This document shows positions 8,210-15,429 of a stretch of 64,000 nucleotides of DNA, in pieces. Numbering within the stretch: the first letter of the stretch is position 1; each line of letters starts with the position of its first letter. The stretch comes from Bacteroidetes bacterium GWF2_43_63 (lineage in GTDB: Bacteria > Bacteroidota > Bacteroidia > Bacteroidales > DTU049). Below the pieces are notes generated by a model. The model saw nothing but the letters and a program-made list of their open reading frames with translations. It had not been told where the DNA came from and ran no database searches. The DNA lies in assembly GCA_001769275.1 (NCBI GenBank), contig MEOQ01000041.1, positions 1 to 64,000 of the forward strand, in the 5' to 3' direction. A program made the position numbers and the translations under genes.

Positions 8210-8740
8210 ATGGTCATGAACACTTTCAGTGAAACACAGGACACACGAAAACCCTGGTTTATAGCAATTCCCATCGTATTGTGGATCGCATATATGGTAT
8301 ATGCTGTAATAACGCTATACAACTATCAGACTGTTGGAACACCGCTTGGGAAAAATGGCGAAGAAATGCCAGTGGCACTCTTTATTGTAATCATGGTTTT
8401 TCTCAGTCTGACATTTGCGTTCCTGTTGTTTATAATGCTGCGGCTTGAACTTAAAGTGAGTATCACCTCAAGTGGAATATATTTCGAAATGCCGCCATTC
8501 AAAAAGCCAGTAACCTACAAGCCGGAAGAAATTGAATTTGCGTATGTGCGCAAATATCTCCCGATAAGACAATACGGCGGCTGGGGCTGGCGCGGGATTC
8601 ACGACAAGGCCTATAATGTCAGCGGCCGGTGGGGCATTCAGATCATTCTGAAAAATAAACGCAGAGTATTGCTGGGCGTAAAAAATCATGAACAGGCAGC
8701 AAAAGCACTGGAATCCATTGGATTCAATAAAAAACCGTAG
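8210..8740 (+). CDS. Two-helix membrane protein with PH-like C-terminal domain
   Basis: A 176-residue unknown protein. Two hydrophobic helices (near residues 17-36 and 58-80) form an N-terminal hairpin. The rest looks like a small beta-rich domain: VSITSSGIYFEMPPF, PEEIEFAYVRKY, then YGGWGWRG...AYNVSGRWGIQIILKN and VLLGVKNHEQAAKAL. The YGGWG-AYN-GVQ pattern followed by an L(I)G and an ALE helix is that of membrane-linked bacterial PH-like proteins (DUF6141-type); this assignment is by pattern memory. The start may be 8210 or the ATG two codons later at 8216. The tight spacing between the SPFH and Arc genes suggests one functional unit. Confidence 0.7.
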   Translation: MVMNTFSETQDTRKPWFIAIPIVLWIAYMVYAVITLYNYQTVGTPLGKNGEEMPVALFIVIMVFLSLTFAFLLFIMLRLELKVSITSSGIYFEMPPFKKPVTYKPEEIEFAYVRKYLPIRQYGGWGWRGIHDKAYNVSGRWGIQIILKNKRRVLLGVKNHEQAAKALESIGFNKKP

Positions 8741-8742
8741 CC

Positions 8743-8943
8743 ATGGGCAAAAAAGCATTTGCGCTCCGCATCGACGAAGAAGTGATGAAAGCTCTGGAAA
8801 AGTGGGCTGCCGACGAATTCCGCTCAGTCAATGGACAGATTGAATGGATCCTGCATCAATCGCTGGCCAAAGCCGGACGGGTTCCGAAAAAAGATAAAAA
8901 TAATTCTGATAATCATGGAAATCAAGACGGTATCGCGAGCTGA
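8743..8943 (+). CDS. Arc-like ribbon-helix-helix protein
   Basis: A 66-residue protein with an Arc/MetJ-type ribbon-helix-helix: strand KAFALRIDEEVMKALEKWA, then DEFRSVNGQIEWILHQSLAKAG, where S-V-N-G-Q-I-E-W-I-L fits the second helix of Arc-type DNA-binding proteins. The tail after residue 46 is Lys/Asn/Asp-rich and probably disordered. Two bases separate it from the PH-like gene. It may autoregulate the three-gene group, although the pattern is also met in short proteins kept beside SPFH genes. No toxin gene follows, so it is probably not the antitoxin of a classical pair. Confidence 0.75.
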   Translation: MGKKAFALRIDEEVMKALEKWAADEFRSVNGQIEWILHQSLAKAGRVPKKDKNNSDNHGNQDGIAS

Positions 8944-8970
8944 ATCCATTCCTGATCCTGCCAAGAGAAG

Positions 8971-9000
8971 GGTCACGCGTCCGGAGACGCGCGCCCAGTG
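8971..9000. repeat. GC-rich dispersed element, copy A
   Basis: The sequence GTCACGCGTCC followed by GGAGACGCGCGCCCA is an imperfect GC-rich palindrome in an otherwise AT-rich gap. A related sequence with the same ends but a longer middle lies at 34438-34486, and the GC-rich part of the Rhs leaders near 13641-13690 and 15331-15381 has similar ends (CACCCGCG, GCGCGCC). Confidence 0.6.
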
Positions 9001-9044
9001 GTAGGTTTAGAAAAAAGAAATCGTATTACAAATCTCGTATTTAC

Positions 9045-9076
9045 AAAAAAAGCTGCCTTTTCGGGCAGCTTTTTTA
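9045..9076. terminator. Bidirectional terminator between the Arc-like and Spo0M genes
   Basis: AGCTGCC (9051-9057) pairs with GGCAGCT (9064-9070); the stem has six or more A on its left and T on its right, so it can end transcription from both sides. It separates the convergent Arc-like gene and spo0M-like gene. Confidence 0.85.
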
Positions 9077-9093
9077 TTTCTTTCAATACCTGA

Positions 9094-9564
9094 TTAAACA
9101 AGCTTGATTGGTGTCTTTTCTGTTGGATCCAGCGCTGCGCTGGTAACATCAACATCAGCTTCGACGAAATAAGCCGATTTTTCGTTATCGGCAAATGCGC
9201 CCACTTTTCCCAAAGCGCCCAATGCACCACCTTTTTCTTTCATTTCGTCATTGGAAGATTTGATGATTGAAAATGGCAGTGTAAAAGGGATTTCCTTTGT
9301 TTCACCAGTTTTAATGGTGAATACTTCGCTCAATTTCACCTGACCGAGTGTGAGTTCTTTTGTTTCCTTTTCTTCACCTCTGCCGGTGGTGTACTCTTCG
9401 ATCATTTTCACTTCGATGCCTTTGACTTCCTGATCGCTTTTGGTAGTCAGCACAATGGTTCCGGTAACTGTGCCATCGGCTTTGCCAGCCTGAGCCGGAA
9501 TACGAAGTTCAACTTTCACTCCGCCGATTCCGAGTTTGTTCTTCATGTTTTGGAAAAATCCCAT
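9094..9564 (-). CDS. Spo0M-like arrestin-fold protein
   Basis: A 156-residue protein of the SpoOM family, an arrestin-like beta sandwich. The N-terminus MGFFQNMKNKLGIGGVKVELRIP, then TVTGTIVLTTKSDQEVKGIEVKMIEEYTTGRG and IPFTLPFSI, match the family pattern of a short amphipathic helix followed by a VxL...GTI.L.....V..I...L.E strand series. It is shorter than Bacillus Spo0M (about 258 residues), covering mainly the N-terminal arrestin lobe plus part of the next, as is common in non-sporulating bacteria. The role here is unknown; no sporulation gene is nearby. Transcribed alone, behind the aminotransferase gene 53 bp upstream. Confidence 0.85.
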   Translation of the reverse strand: MGFFQNMKNKLGIGGVKVELRIPAQAGKADGTVTGTIVLTTKSDQEVKGIEVKMIEEYTTGRGEEKETKELTLGQVKLSEVFTIKTGETKEIPFTLPFSIIKSSNDEMKEKGGALGALGKVGAFADNEKSAYFVEADVDVTSAALDPTEKTPIKLV

Positions 9565-9617
9565 AGTAAAAAAATTTAGTTAGTAAATAGAGACAGTTTG
9601 CCGGAGGGGGTGCCGGA

Positions 9618-10814
9618 TTATTTTTTCCCGGGATACGCTTTAACAGCGGCTTCCAGAATTTCCATGCTGCGTTTCATGTCAGTCACATTCAGTACATAGC
9701 TAATGCGGACTTCGTCTTTTCCCATGCCAGGTGTGGAATAAAATCCTGTTGCCGGCGCAAGCATAACGGTGTCACCGTTGAGGTTAAAATCTTCGAGCAG
9801 CCACTGACAGAATTTATCGCTATCATCAATCGGAAGGCGGGCAACCACGTAGAATGCACCTTTAGGATTTGGGCAGAAAGCGCCTTCCATTTTATTGATG
9901 GCTTCGACAACGATATTGCGACGGGCAACATACTCCGCTTTAACTTCAGTGAAATAAGATTCGGGGGTGTCGATGGCCGCTTCCGAAGCCACCTGGCCAA
10001 AAGTCGGCGGACTCAGACGGGCCTGCGCAAATTTCATGGCTGCTGCCATCACTTCTTTGTTCTTCGAAATCAATGCACCAATGCGGAATCCACAGGCGCT
10101 GTAGCGTTTCGAAACAGAGTCAACCAAAATGCTGTTCTGGTCGAGGCCTTCCAGTTCCATGACTGAAAAGTGCTTAGCATCGCCATAAATAAATTCGCGA
10201 TAAACTTCATCGGCCAAAAGATACAAATTATGCTTTTTTGCGAGCCGGCCGAGTGTCTCGATTTCTTCTTTCGAATATAAATATCCGGTCGGGTTATTTG
10301 GGTTGCAGACCAGAATGGCTTTGGTTTTCGGAGTAATTACTTTTTCGAATTCCTCAATGGCAGGAAGAGCAAAGCCGGTATCTATTTTTGAAGGAATCGG
10401 AACATTTTTCACACCGCAATTGACCGAAAAGCCATTGTAATTAGCGTAAAATGGTTCGGGTACAATCAGTTCATCGTCAGGATCCATTATTGTACTGAGG
10501 GCAATCAAAATGGCTTCAGACCCGCCTGCAGTAACTATAATATCGTCGGCTGTGACGTGAATATTGTTTTTTTCGTAGTAGCCAACAAGCTTCTGCCTGT
10601 ATGAAAGAATTCCTGCCGAATGGCTGTATTCAACTACTTTCTGACTGAAATTGCGAATGGCATTCATCGCCACATCGGGTGTAGGAATGTCGGGCTGTCC
10701 AATATTGAGGTGATAAACTTTCACTCCGCGTTTTTTTGCGGCATCGGAAAAAGGAACCAGCTTGCGTATGGGCGAAGCAGGCATGTTCTGAGCTTTTCTT
10801 GATATTCCGGGCAT
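9618..10814 (-). CDS. Class I/II pyridoxal-phosphate aminotransferase (aspartate aminotransferase family)
   Basis: A 398-residue fold-type I PLP enzyme transferring amino groups, probably between aspartate or aromatic amino acids and 2-oxo acids. Visible motifs: HLNIGQPDIPTP (substrate loop), AGGSEAILIAL (PLP phosphate), VCNPNNPTGYLYSKEEI (Asn at PLP), LLADEVYREFIYG (Asp at PLP nitrogen, Tyr), SVSKRYSACGFRIGAL (Schiff-base Lys about residue 243, phosphate Arg) and DEVRISYVLN near the end (Arg for the substrate carboxylate). The family includes AspC-type and methionine/aromatic transaminases; the exact substrate cannot be read. The ATG at 10814 gives the usual N-terminus. No operon partner is evident. 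Confidence 0.93.
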   Translation of the reverse strand: MPGISRKAQNMPASPIRKLVPFSDAAKKRGVKVYHLNIGQPDIPTPDVAMNAIRNFSQKVVEYSHSAGILSYRQKLVGYYEKNNIHVTADDIIVTAGGSEAILIALSTIMDPDDELIVPEPFYANYNGFSVNCGVKNVPIPSKIDTGFALPAIEEFEKVITPKTKAILVCNPNNPTGYLYSKEEIETLGRLAKKHNLYLLADEVYREFIYGDAKHFSVMELEGLDQNSILVDSVSKRYSACGFRIGALISKNKEVMAAAMKFAQARLSPPTFGQVASEAAIDTPESYFTEVKAEYVARRNIVVEAINKMEGAFCPNPKGAFYVVARLPIDDSDKFCQWLLEDFNLNGDTVMLAPATGFYSTPGMGKDEVRISYVLNVTDMKRSMEILEAAVKAYPGKK

Positions 10815-10831
10815 GACTATGTGTTTTAAGT

Positions 10832-10862
10832 AAAAAAAATCCCGTCAGCATTTGACGGGACA
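10832..10862 (-). terminator. Rho-independent terminator of the DUF1573 genes
   Basis: TCCCGTCA (10840-10847) pairs with TGACGGGA (10853-10860). On the minus strand the stem is followed by eight T at 10839-10832, so it terminates the DUF1573 pair before the aminotransferase start. The right side also has a T-poor, A-rich flank, so it is read as one-directional. Confidence 0.85.
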
Positions 10863-10902
10863 AAGTTTCAAAAAAAAAATGACAAATGACAAACAAATGA
10901 TA

Positions 10903-11283
10903 TTAAATCACCTTGCCTTTGATTACAATGACAACCGGTGAATTTTCGGCGTTGGAAAGGATATTTACCTGCTTACTGAAGTCGCCTTCTTTTTCGGCAT
11001 CAAAGGTTATTTTGATGCTTTTTTTCTGACCTGGCATAATGGGCTCTTTCGGATACGACGGAACTGTGCATCCGCAACTGGAACGGGGTTCTGAAAGCAG
11101 CAATGGTTGTTTGCCGGTGTTTGTAAACACAAAATCATAGGAAATTGGTGTGCCTTTGCTGATTGAACCAAAGTCGTGCGTTAGTTTTTCGAAGGAAATG
11201 ACGGGACCGGTGGCCACATTCTGGGCTGCAACAAAAGCAAATGGCAGAGCCATCATCAGCAGAGAGAAAATTATTCTTTTCAT
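10903..11283 (-). CDS. DUF1573 secreted protein (second of pair)
   Basis: A DUF1573 protein of 126 residues from the ATG at 11283; an upstream in-frame TTG would overlap the gene before it. The signal peptide is MKRIIFSLLMMALPFAFVAA. The mature part has the family signature: F.KL.HDFG.I.KG(T)P.SYDF.FTNTGKQPLLLS.....SCGCTVP..P..PI.PG....I...FD, with the paired Cys of SCGC. DUF1573 domains have an Ig/ASH-like fold and are common in Bacteroidota envelope proteins; function unknown. It lies 14 bp behind its paralogue, so the two form a tandem duplication and an operon, ending in the hairpin at 10832. Confidence 0.9.
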   Translation of the reverse strand: MKRIIFSLLMMALPFAFVAAQNVATGPVISFEKLTHDFGSISKGTPISYDFVFTNTGKQPLLLSEPRSSCGCTVPSYPKEPIMPGQKKSIKITFDAEKEGDFSKQVNILSNAENSPVVIVIKGKVI

Positions 11284-11296
11284 ATTGAGTGTTTTA

Positions 11297-11731
11297 TTAA
11301 TTAACAAAAGGAGTTCCGTTGTTGTCGTAGTTCTGGAAAGGCATGATTTCTTCCGGCTTTTTCTTAATGTTGCCGCTTATTTTCAGATAGACAGTTCCGT
11401 TGGTCGCATTTGACTCCACGGTGACCTGCTTATTGATCGGACCAATGCGGCCAGAGTCATATTTGACTTTTATGGCGCCGGTTTTCCCGGGAAGAATGGG
11501 TTCGTGAGGCCAGGTAGGCACCGTACATCCGCACGTAGAGCGTACATTAGACAGGAGTAAGGGCTCATTGCCAGTGTTAGTGAACGTGAAATCAACTTCT
11601 GCACGGTCACCGGCAGTGATTTCGCCAAAATCGTGAACAAGCTTGTCGAATTTGACTGTTGCACCACTCTGAGCATTGATCGCAATACCAGTGAGGAAGA
11701 ACAATGCAAGAAATAAAGACATCGTTTTCAT
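11297..11731 (-). CDS. DUF1573 secreted protein (first of pair)
   Basis: The upstream partner of the DUF1573 pair, 144 residues from the ATG at 11731; an in-frame TTG at 11752 would only lengthen the leader. The signal peptide is MKTMSLFLALFFLTGIAINA. The mature part repeats the family signature (VKFDKLVHDFGEI...VDFTFTNTGNEPLLLSNVRSTCGCTVPTWPHEPILPGKTGAI), including TCGC. It differs from the next gene by a longer C-terminus (KKKPEEIMPFQNYDNNGTPFVN). Both proteins probably reside in the periplasm or on the outer membrane. The two copies keep the same motifs, so neither looks decayed. Confidence 0.9.
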   Translation of the reverse strand: MKTMSLFLALFFLTGIAINAQSGATVKFDKLVHDFGEITAGDRAEVDFTFTNTGNEPLLLSNVRSTCGCTVPTWPHEPILPGKTGAIKVKYDSGRIGPINKQVTVESNATNGTVYLKISGNIKKKPEEIMPFQNYDNNGTPFVN

Positions 11732-11855
11732 AGTATCATGAAATTTTGACAAAAATACAAAAATCCGGTGCGCAATAACAAATCATGTGCCATCTAATTC
11801 ATTTCGATCAATTTGATTTATGCAAACGATAATAGTTTAAATCTCATAGAATTTT

Positions 11856-11863
11856 TACATTTG
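11856..11863 (+). promoter_or_regulatory. Promoter -7 element of the Crp/Fnr gene
   Basis: TACATTTG matches TAnnTTTG and lies 16 bp before the ATG at 11880. No good TTTG is found 19-21 bp upstream, so the site is only a half match. Confidence 0.5.
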
Positions 11864-11879
11864 TAGGAAATATTGCCAC

Positions 11880-12599
11880 ATGCCGGATATAAAAATTCAA
11901 ATGACCGATCACAATGCAGACCAGTGCCGATGCGAAAATTGCATTATGCGTGGGCTGATTTCGAGTTATGTTCCCGAAGAAGATAATGATGTTTTATGCC
12001 GCATAAAGAGGCAAAAAGCTTTTAAAAAAGGCGAAATCATTGTAAAGCAAGGCGAACCCATCGTAGATTTCTTTTATATCAAAAGTGGTATTGTCAAATT
12101 GTCAGCAACAACCGAATCACAGCGAACCCACATAATTTCGATTGCAAAACCACACGACTACATAAGTCTCCTAACAGTATTTCACGGCAAAAACTACGCT
12201 TACACAATGACTGCCATTGAATATACCGAGATTTGTATATTCCCGCTCAATCTGATTATAGATATGGCGATGCGTTATGGGAACCTTGCCATTGGTTTGC
12301 TGAAAAAATCGAGCAAAACCTCCGATGATATCATTGACCGTTTTGTGCAGAACAACAGTCGAAACCTGCGCGGACGCATAGCATTGACATTGCTTGATTT
12401 CTCGAAAGAAATCTATAAGTCCAGAATTTTTGAAATGCCTATTTCGCGTAAAGAAATTGCTGAATTAATCGGTATGACTACGGAAAATGTAATCCGCATC
12501 CTGAGCGAATTCCGCAAAGAAGAAATTATTCGCATCGAAGGCAAAGAAATTGAGATTCTTGATTTCGATCGACTGCAAATGATCAGTGACCGCGGCTGA
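11880..12599 (+). CDS. Crp/Fnr family transcriptional regulator with N-terminal Cys cluster
   Basis: A 239-residue regulator. The cyclic-nucleotide-type beta-barrel runs over about residues 35-140 (KKGEIIVKQGEPIVDFFYIKSGIVKL, then IIS...HDYISLLTVFHG), linked by a long helix to a winged helix-turn-helix (RGRIALTLLDF, MPISRKEIAELIGMTTENVIRILSEFRKEEII). The N-terminus has QCRCENCIMRG: three Cys in five residues plus the following region, as in Fnr-type sensors, but only a fourth distant Cys is seen (DVLCRIK), so an iron-sulphur cluster is possible, not shown. The protein lacks clear cAMP-binding residues. It is followed by an unknown gene after 5 bp. Targets are not visible. Confidence 0.9.
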   Translation: MPDIKIQMTDHNADQCRCENCIMRGLISSYVPEEDNDVLCRIKRQKAFKKGEIIVKQGEPIVDFFYIKSGIVKLSATTESQRTHIISIAKPHDYISLLTVFHGKNYAYTMTAIEYTEICIFPLNLIIDMAMRYGNLAIGLLKKSSKTSDDIIDRFVQNNSRNLRGRIALTLLDFSKEIYKSRIFEMPISRKEIAELIGMTTENVIRILSEFRKEEIIRIEGKEIEILDFDRLQMISDRG

Positions 12600-12604
12600 G
12601 AGCC

Positions 12605-13156
12605 ATGCATGATATTGAACCATTTTACAACTGGCGCCACCTCTACATAAGCGAGGAAGATAGCATGTCGCCCTTTTATGGAAGGGAATACAGCGATATT
12701 TATTTTACCCACGCTGTTTACAATTATTATATCCATCCTCAATGGGACGATTTCGGATCCAACACGTTGTATCTGAAAATCATTTTTGCAGATTATCGCA
12801 GCAGGACCGCCATTATTGAATTTATTGGCGAATGGAATGATCTGCTGTATAATGACATTATGTTTCTGAAGCGGAACGTTGTTGAAACTTTGATTGAAAG
12901 CGGAGTTTCGAACTTTATTCTCATTGGCGAAAACGTCCTCAACTTTCATTATTCCGACACCGACTACTACGAAGAATGGCTCGAAGAGCTCGATGAAGGC
13001 TATATTACCTGCATCGGTTTTTTACCCCATGTTGTTGAAGATATGCGCAAAGGCCGCATCAGCCGCTACATAACGATCAACGATGAAATTAACGAGTTAC
13101 CCTGGCGCACTTATCTGCCCGACAATCTGATTCTGAAAGTGGAGTCACTGCTTTAG
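12605..13156 (+). CDS. Conserved hypothetical protein co-transcribed with the Crp/Fnr regulator
   Basis: A 183-residue soluble protein, rich in Tyr, Asp, Glu and Ile, with no signal peptide or membrane helix. I do not recognise a family with certainty. Blocks that look structured: FYNWRHLYISEEDSMSPFYG, YYIHPQWDDFGSNTLYLKI, FADYRSRTAIIEFIGEWND, FLKRNVVETLIESGVSNFILIGENVLNFHYSD and WLEELDEGYITCIGF. It begins 5 bp after the Crp/Fnr stop, so it is co-expressed and may act in the same response. Its stop codon TAG (13154-13156) lies in the first unit of a heptamer microsatellite, so the C-terminus could vary with that repeat. Confidence 0.75.
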   Translation: MHDIEPFYNWRHLYISEEDSMSPFYGREYSDIYFTHAVYNYYIHPQWDDFGSNTLYLKIIFADYRSRTAIIEFIGEWNDLLYNDIMFLKRNVVETLIESGVSNFILIGENVLNFHYSDTDYYEEWLEELDEGYITCIGFLPHVVEDMRKGRISRYITINDEINELPWRTYLPDNLILKVESLL

Positions 13157-13230
13157 GCGTTAGGCGTTAGGCGCTAGGCGTAAGGCGTTAGGCGTAAGGC
13201 ATAAGGCGTTAGGCATAAGGCGTTAGGCAT
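13154..13230. repeat. TAGGCGT heptamer microsatellite
   Basis: Eleven consecutive 7-bp units: TAGGCGT, TAGGCGC, TAAGGCAT-type and AAGGCGT variants, all 7 bp long, starting at the stop codon of the preceding gene. Single substitutions distinguish the units and no indel breaks the register. Confidence 0.93.
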
Positions 13231-13583
13231 TCGGTTTAACGTCCCGACTACGTCGGAGGCGACATTCTGGCGTCGCATTGTCAATACTTTTCTTTTTCAT
13301 TGTCCTTCGACAAGCTCAGGATAAACTCCAAGAAAAGTATTACCGCTTTCAGCGGCATAAACTCCAGAAAAGCTAGTCGCCAGATATGGTTTTCGGAAAA
13401 ATAAACGGACATTTTCGTTTACTTTGTTAGGCGGTTTTTTCGAAAACCTATTTTGAATAAAATGCTAAACCGCCACTACGCCACACGTTTTCCCATCCCG
13501 GAATCGTCGCCGGAGGTGACATTCTGGCGTTGGGAATACGAAATGGAAATTATAAAGTTATCAAGTTAAAAGGTAACGTTTGA
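13231..13583. other. Intergenic gap of nested imperfect palindromes, no gene seen
   Basis: The gap holds stacked inverted repeats: AATACTTTTCTT (13283-13294) with AAGAAAAGTATT (13330-13341); CCGCTTTCAGCGG (13343-13355), a motif that returns at 51619; GGTTTTCG near 13389 with CGAAAACC near 13440; and GGCGGTTT near 13431 with AAACCGCC near 13466. A duplicate of the string GGAGGYGACATTCTGGCGT occurs near 13255 and 13514. No coding frame is supported. Confidence 0.65.
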
Positions 13584-13739
13584 TCAAGTGACAACTACGC
13601 ACTCACTCTGATTCTCCTGACCATTGAATCCGAAACGGTGACACCCGCGCCTCTGCAGACCGCTCTGGGAGGCATTCTCCGCGCGTGCCAACAAATATTG
13701 CTTGTCTGAATATGTTGTATGGAAAGATATTTCAGCCAT
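13584..13739 (-). pseudogene. Rhs tip leader remnant
   Basis: A 51-codon frame from an ATG at 13739 to a TGA at 13584. Its first 43 residues (MAEISFHTTYSD, then ARAENASQSGLQRRGCH and RFGFNGQEN) are nearly the same as the start of the Rhs tip at 15429 (MPETSFHTTYSD, RFGFNGKEN). After QEN the similarity stops and only QSECVVVT follows, so the GTGN...YGAR...LGRF.S.DPL core and any toxin domain are gone. It is read as the leader of a third, lost Rhs tip. It could also encode a short peptide if still expressed. Confidence 0.7.
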
Positions 13740-13848
13740 TAAAAATTAACGTTGAGTAAAGATAAAAAATTATTTCTACGTGCACTAAATGTTAAATTTG
13801 GGACGCCAGGGGGTTTGGCCTTTGTGGGAGCGGATCGTGGCGTCCCAT
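13611..13848. repeat. Rhs leader duplication, copy 1
   Basis: This 238-bp segment aligns without gaps to 15301-15538 (offset 1690), with roughly 85% identity judged by eye. It covers the RFGFNG motif, the GC-rich palindrome, the ATG region and about 110 bp of upstream DNA, and ends in an inverted repeat GGGACGCCA (13800-13808) / TGGCGTCCC (13838-13846). The strand with the leader reads to the left. Confidence 0.93.
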
Positions 13849-14024
13849 TTGGTGTCCCAAAATAGAAAACTCATGTTCAGCACACATCAAATTTTTTACA
13901 CTACTCTCCTCCAAATTCCCAACCCCCGAAAATTTAATAATTTCAATGCTTTTCTGAGAGTAAAAAGCCCCGCTGGAGGGCGGGGCGTTTACATATAAAA
14001 GGATGTAAATATTTATTGTGAATA

Positions 14025-14450
14025 TTACTGTGTGGATTCACATCCACCAGAAAATGGAGCAAATAAATATTTTTTTGAAAAACCTGAGTTGATTGATATA
14101 ACAGTAACGGAATCTGTTCCTTTGTTTTTTATTATTGTGTCATTAATACAGACATTTTTGAAGAAGGACATATTTGGTTTAACATCAATATCATAAAAAT
14201 AAATCGAATCAGCTGATTGAATGGAAATCATCGCGCCACTGCTATCAATACCAGAATAGTCTTTTTTTATCAACACTCCTCTAAATTCTTGATTTAAATA
14301 TACACGTGTGTAATACTCTTGCATGTGAATAATAGGTGCATTTTTTAAATGAGAACTTAAGCTTGATAAGAAAACAATTACTGCAACTATTGTTACTGCA
14401 GCAATTACTAATATAATCAACAATGGTGATTTTTTAGTTTCCTGTGCCAT
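14025..14450 (-). CDS. Candidate immunity protein of the Rhs lipase tip, one membrane helix
   Basis: A 141-residue protein starting at the ATG at 14450. It has one N-terminal helix (PLLIILVIAAVTIVAVIVFLSSLSS), then a region probably outside the cytoplasm (HMQEYYTRVYLNQEFRGVLIKKDYSGIDSSG..., SVTVISINSGFS). No known family recognised. Its start overlaps the end of the Rhs tip gene by 17 bp, which suggests translational coupling. A small gene in this position behind a toxin tip is the usual place of an immunity gene, and an envelope-anchored protein would suit a periplasmic lipase; that role is inferred. An alternative frame start at 14513 is less likely. Confidence 0.65.
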   Translation of the reverse strand: MAQETKKSPLLIILVIAAVTIVAVIVFLSSLSSHLKNAPIIHMQEYYTRVYLNQEFRGVLIKKDYSGIDSSGAMISIQSADSIYFYDIDVKPNMSFFKNVCINDTIIKNKGTDSVTVISINSGFSKKYLFAPFSGGCESTQ

Positions 14451-15429
14451 TTGGTTGTGATGAGTTATATTCTTTCGCTTTCTCGTCAAAAACTTTTGTA
14501 TTCGATGGGTCACTTTTCATTTGAGGGACATTCTTGAGAAATTTTGCAAAATCCTCACTCCATGGTAAATCAGTATGAGGCTTCCATTGCACTAAACTGC
14601 CTGTTGAATTCATTTCTTTATCTTCTAAGACGAAATTTTCGGTTTTGTTGTTGAAATAATATATTTCTCCTCCTGCAAAAGTCTGAACTGGGTCATCAAT
14701 ATGAACAAAGCTATAATGATTCTTAATACCTGGATGATTTGCAGGGTTTTCACTGTCATTTTTTCCGTTATAGGCAGGTGTTGCAACAGTAATTAAATTC
14801 ACATTTATACCAATCGAACTTAAAAAGCCAGCAGCTTGAATTGCCACATTTCCTCCGTGACTATAACCAATAAGAGTTACTGGTTCATTTTCTGAAATTT
14901 GCCCTGAAGCCAACATTGTCGCTCTCGTTTTCATGACATGAACAGTAAGAACAAGTGCACTAATAAATCTATCGGTTTCTTTATTTAATAACGGTGCATC
15001 CCAAGTAAATGAATCATCACAGCTTGAATTTCCACCTATTCTCATTAGTTGATTTTTAACAGATGATGAAAAAACGTATCGGCTTGAGTTCTGATTAGAC
15101 CCATGAATAATAAAAGCCTCCAACCCATCAAAGTCAATTGCCTGAATAGGCGTATTGGAAGCAAACTGATATGGTGACAATTCTGGGTATTTTTGTTGCT
15201 GAACTATTAATGGGTCAGCCGACAAAAATCGTCCAATTCTATTATCATAAATTCTTGCACCATAATCCTGCTGATTTCCAGTCCCTTTCACCTCGTTGTC
15301 ATTCTCTTTGCCATTGAATCCGAAACGGTGACACCCGCGCCTCTGCAGCCCGCTCTGGGAGCCATTCTCAGCGCGCGCCAATAAATAACGATCGTCTGAA
15401 TATGTTGTATGGAAAGATGTTTCGGGCAT
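14434..15429 (-). CDS. Orphan Rhs tip with C-terminal lipase-like (alpha/beta-hydrolase) toxin domain
   Basis: A 331-residue truncated Rhs protein. Residues 1-46 are the repeated leader with an in-frame GC-rich insert (ENGSQSGLQRRGCH). Then comes the Rhs core end: RFGFNGKENDNEVKGTGN, YGARIYDNRIGRFLSADPL and YQFASNTPIQAIDFDGLEAF. After this, a variable domain has IHGSNQNSS, VTLIGYSHGGNVAIQAAG (nucleophile elbow GYSHG), LITVATPAYNG, VHIDDPVQTF and PHTDLPWS, consistent with a Ser-Asp-His lipase/esterase fold like those used as Rhs toxins that attack phospholipids. The long Rhs shell is absent and no signal peptide is present, so delivery alone is doubtful; it could recombine into a full Rhs gene. 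Followed by an overlapping candidate immunity gene. Confidence 0.78.
   Translation of the reverse strand: MPETSFHTTYSDDRYLLARAENGSQSGLQRRGCHRFGFNGKENDNEVKGTGNQQDYGARIYDNRIGRFLSADPLIVQQQKYPELSPYQFASNTPIQAIDFDGLEAFIIHGSNQNSSRYVFSSSVKNQLMRIGGNSSCDDSFTWDAPLLNKETDRFISALVLTVHVMKTRATMLASGQISENEPVTLIGYSHGGNVAIQAAGFLSSIGINVNLITVATPAYNGKNDSENPANHPGIKNHYSFVHIDDPVQTFAGGEIYYFNNKTENFVLEDKEMNSTGSLVQWKPHTDLPWSEDFAKFLKNVPQMKSDPSNTKVFDEKAKEYNSSQPNGTGN

Noticed and set aside
9094-9564. Sporulation gene in the strict sense
   Set aside because: The Spo0M-like arrestin fold occurs widely in non-sporulating bacteria and no sporulation genes are present.
13789-13998. 69-codon plus-strand frame in the Rhs remnant area
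   Set aside because: It runs through the inverted repeat of the leader copy and has no homology seen; the minus strand explains the sequence better.
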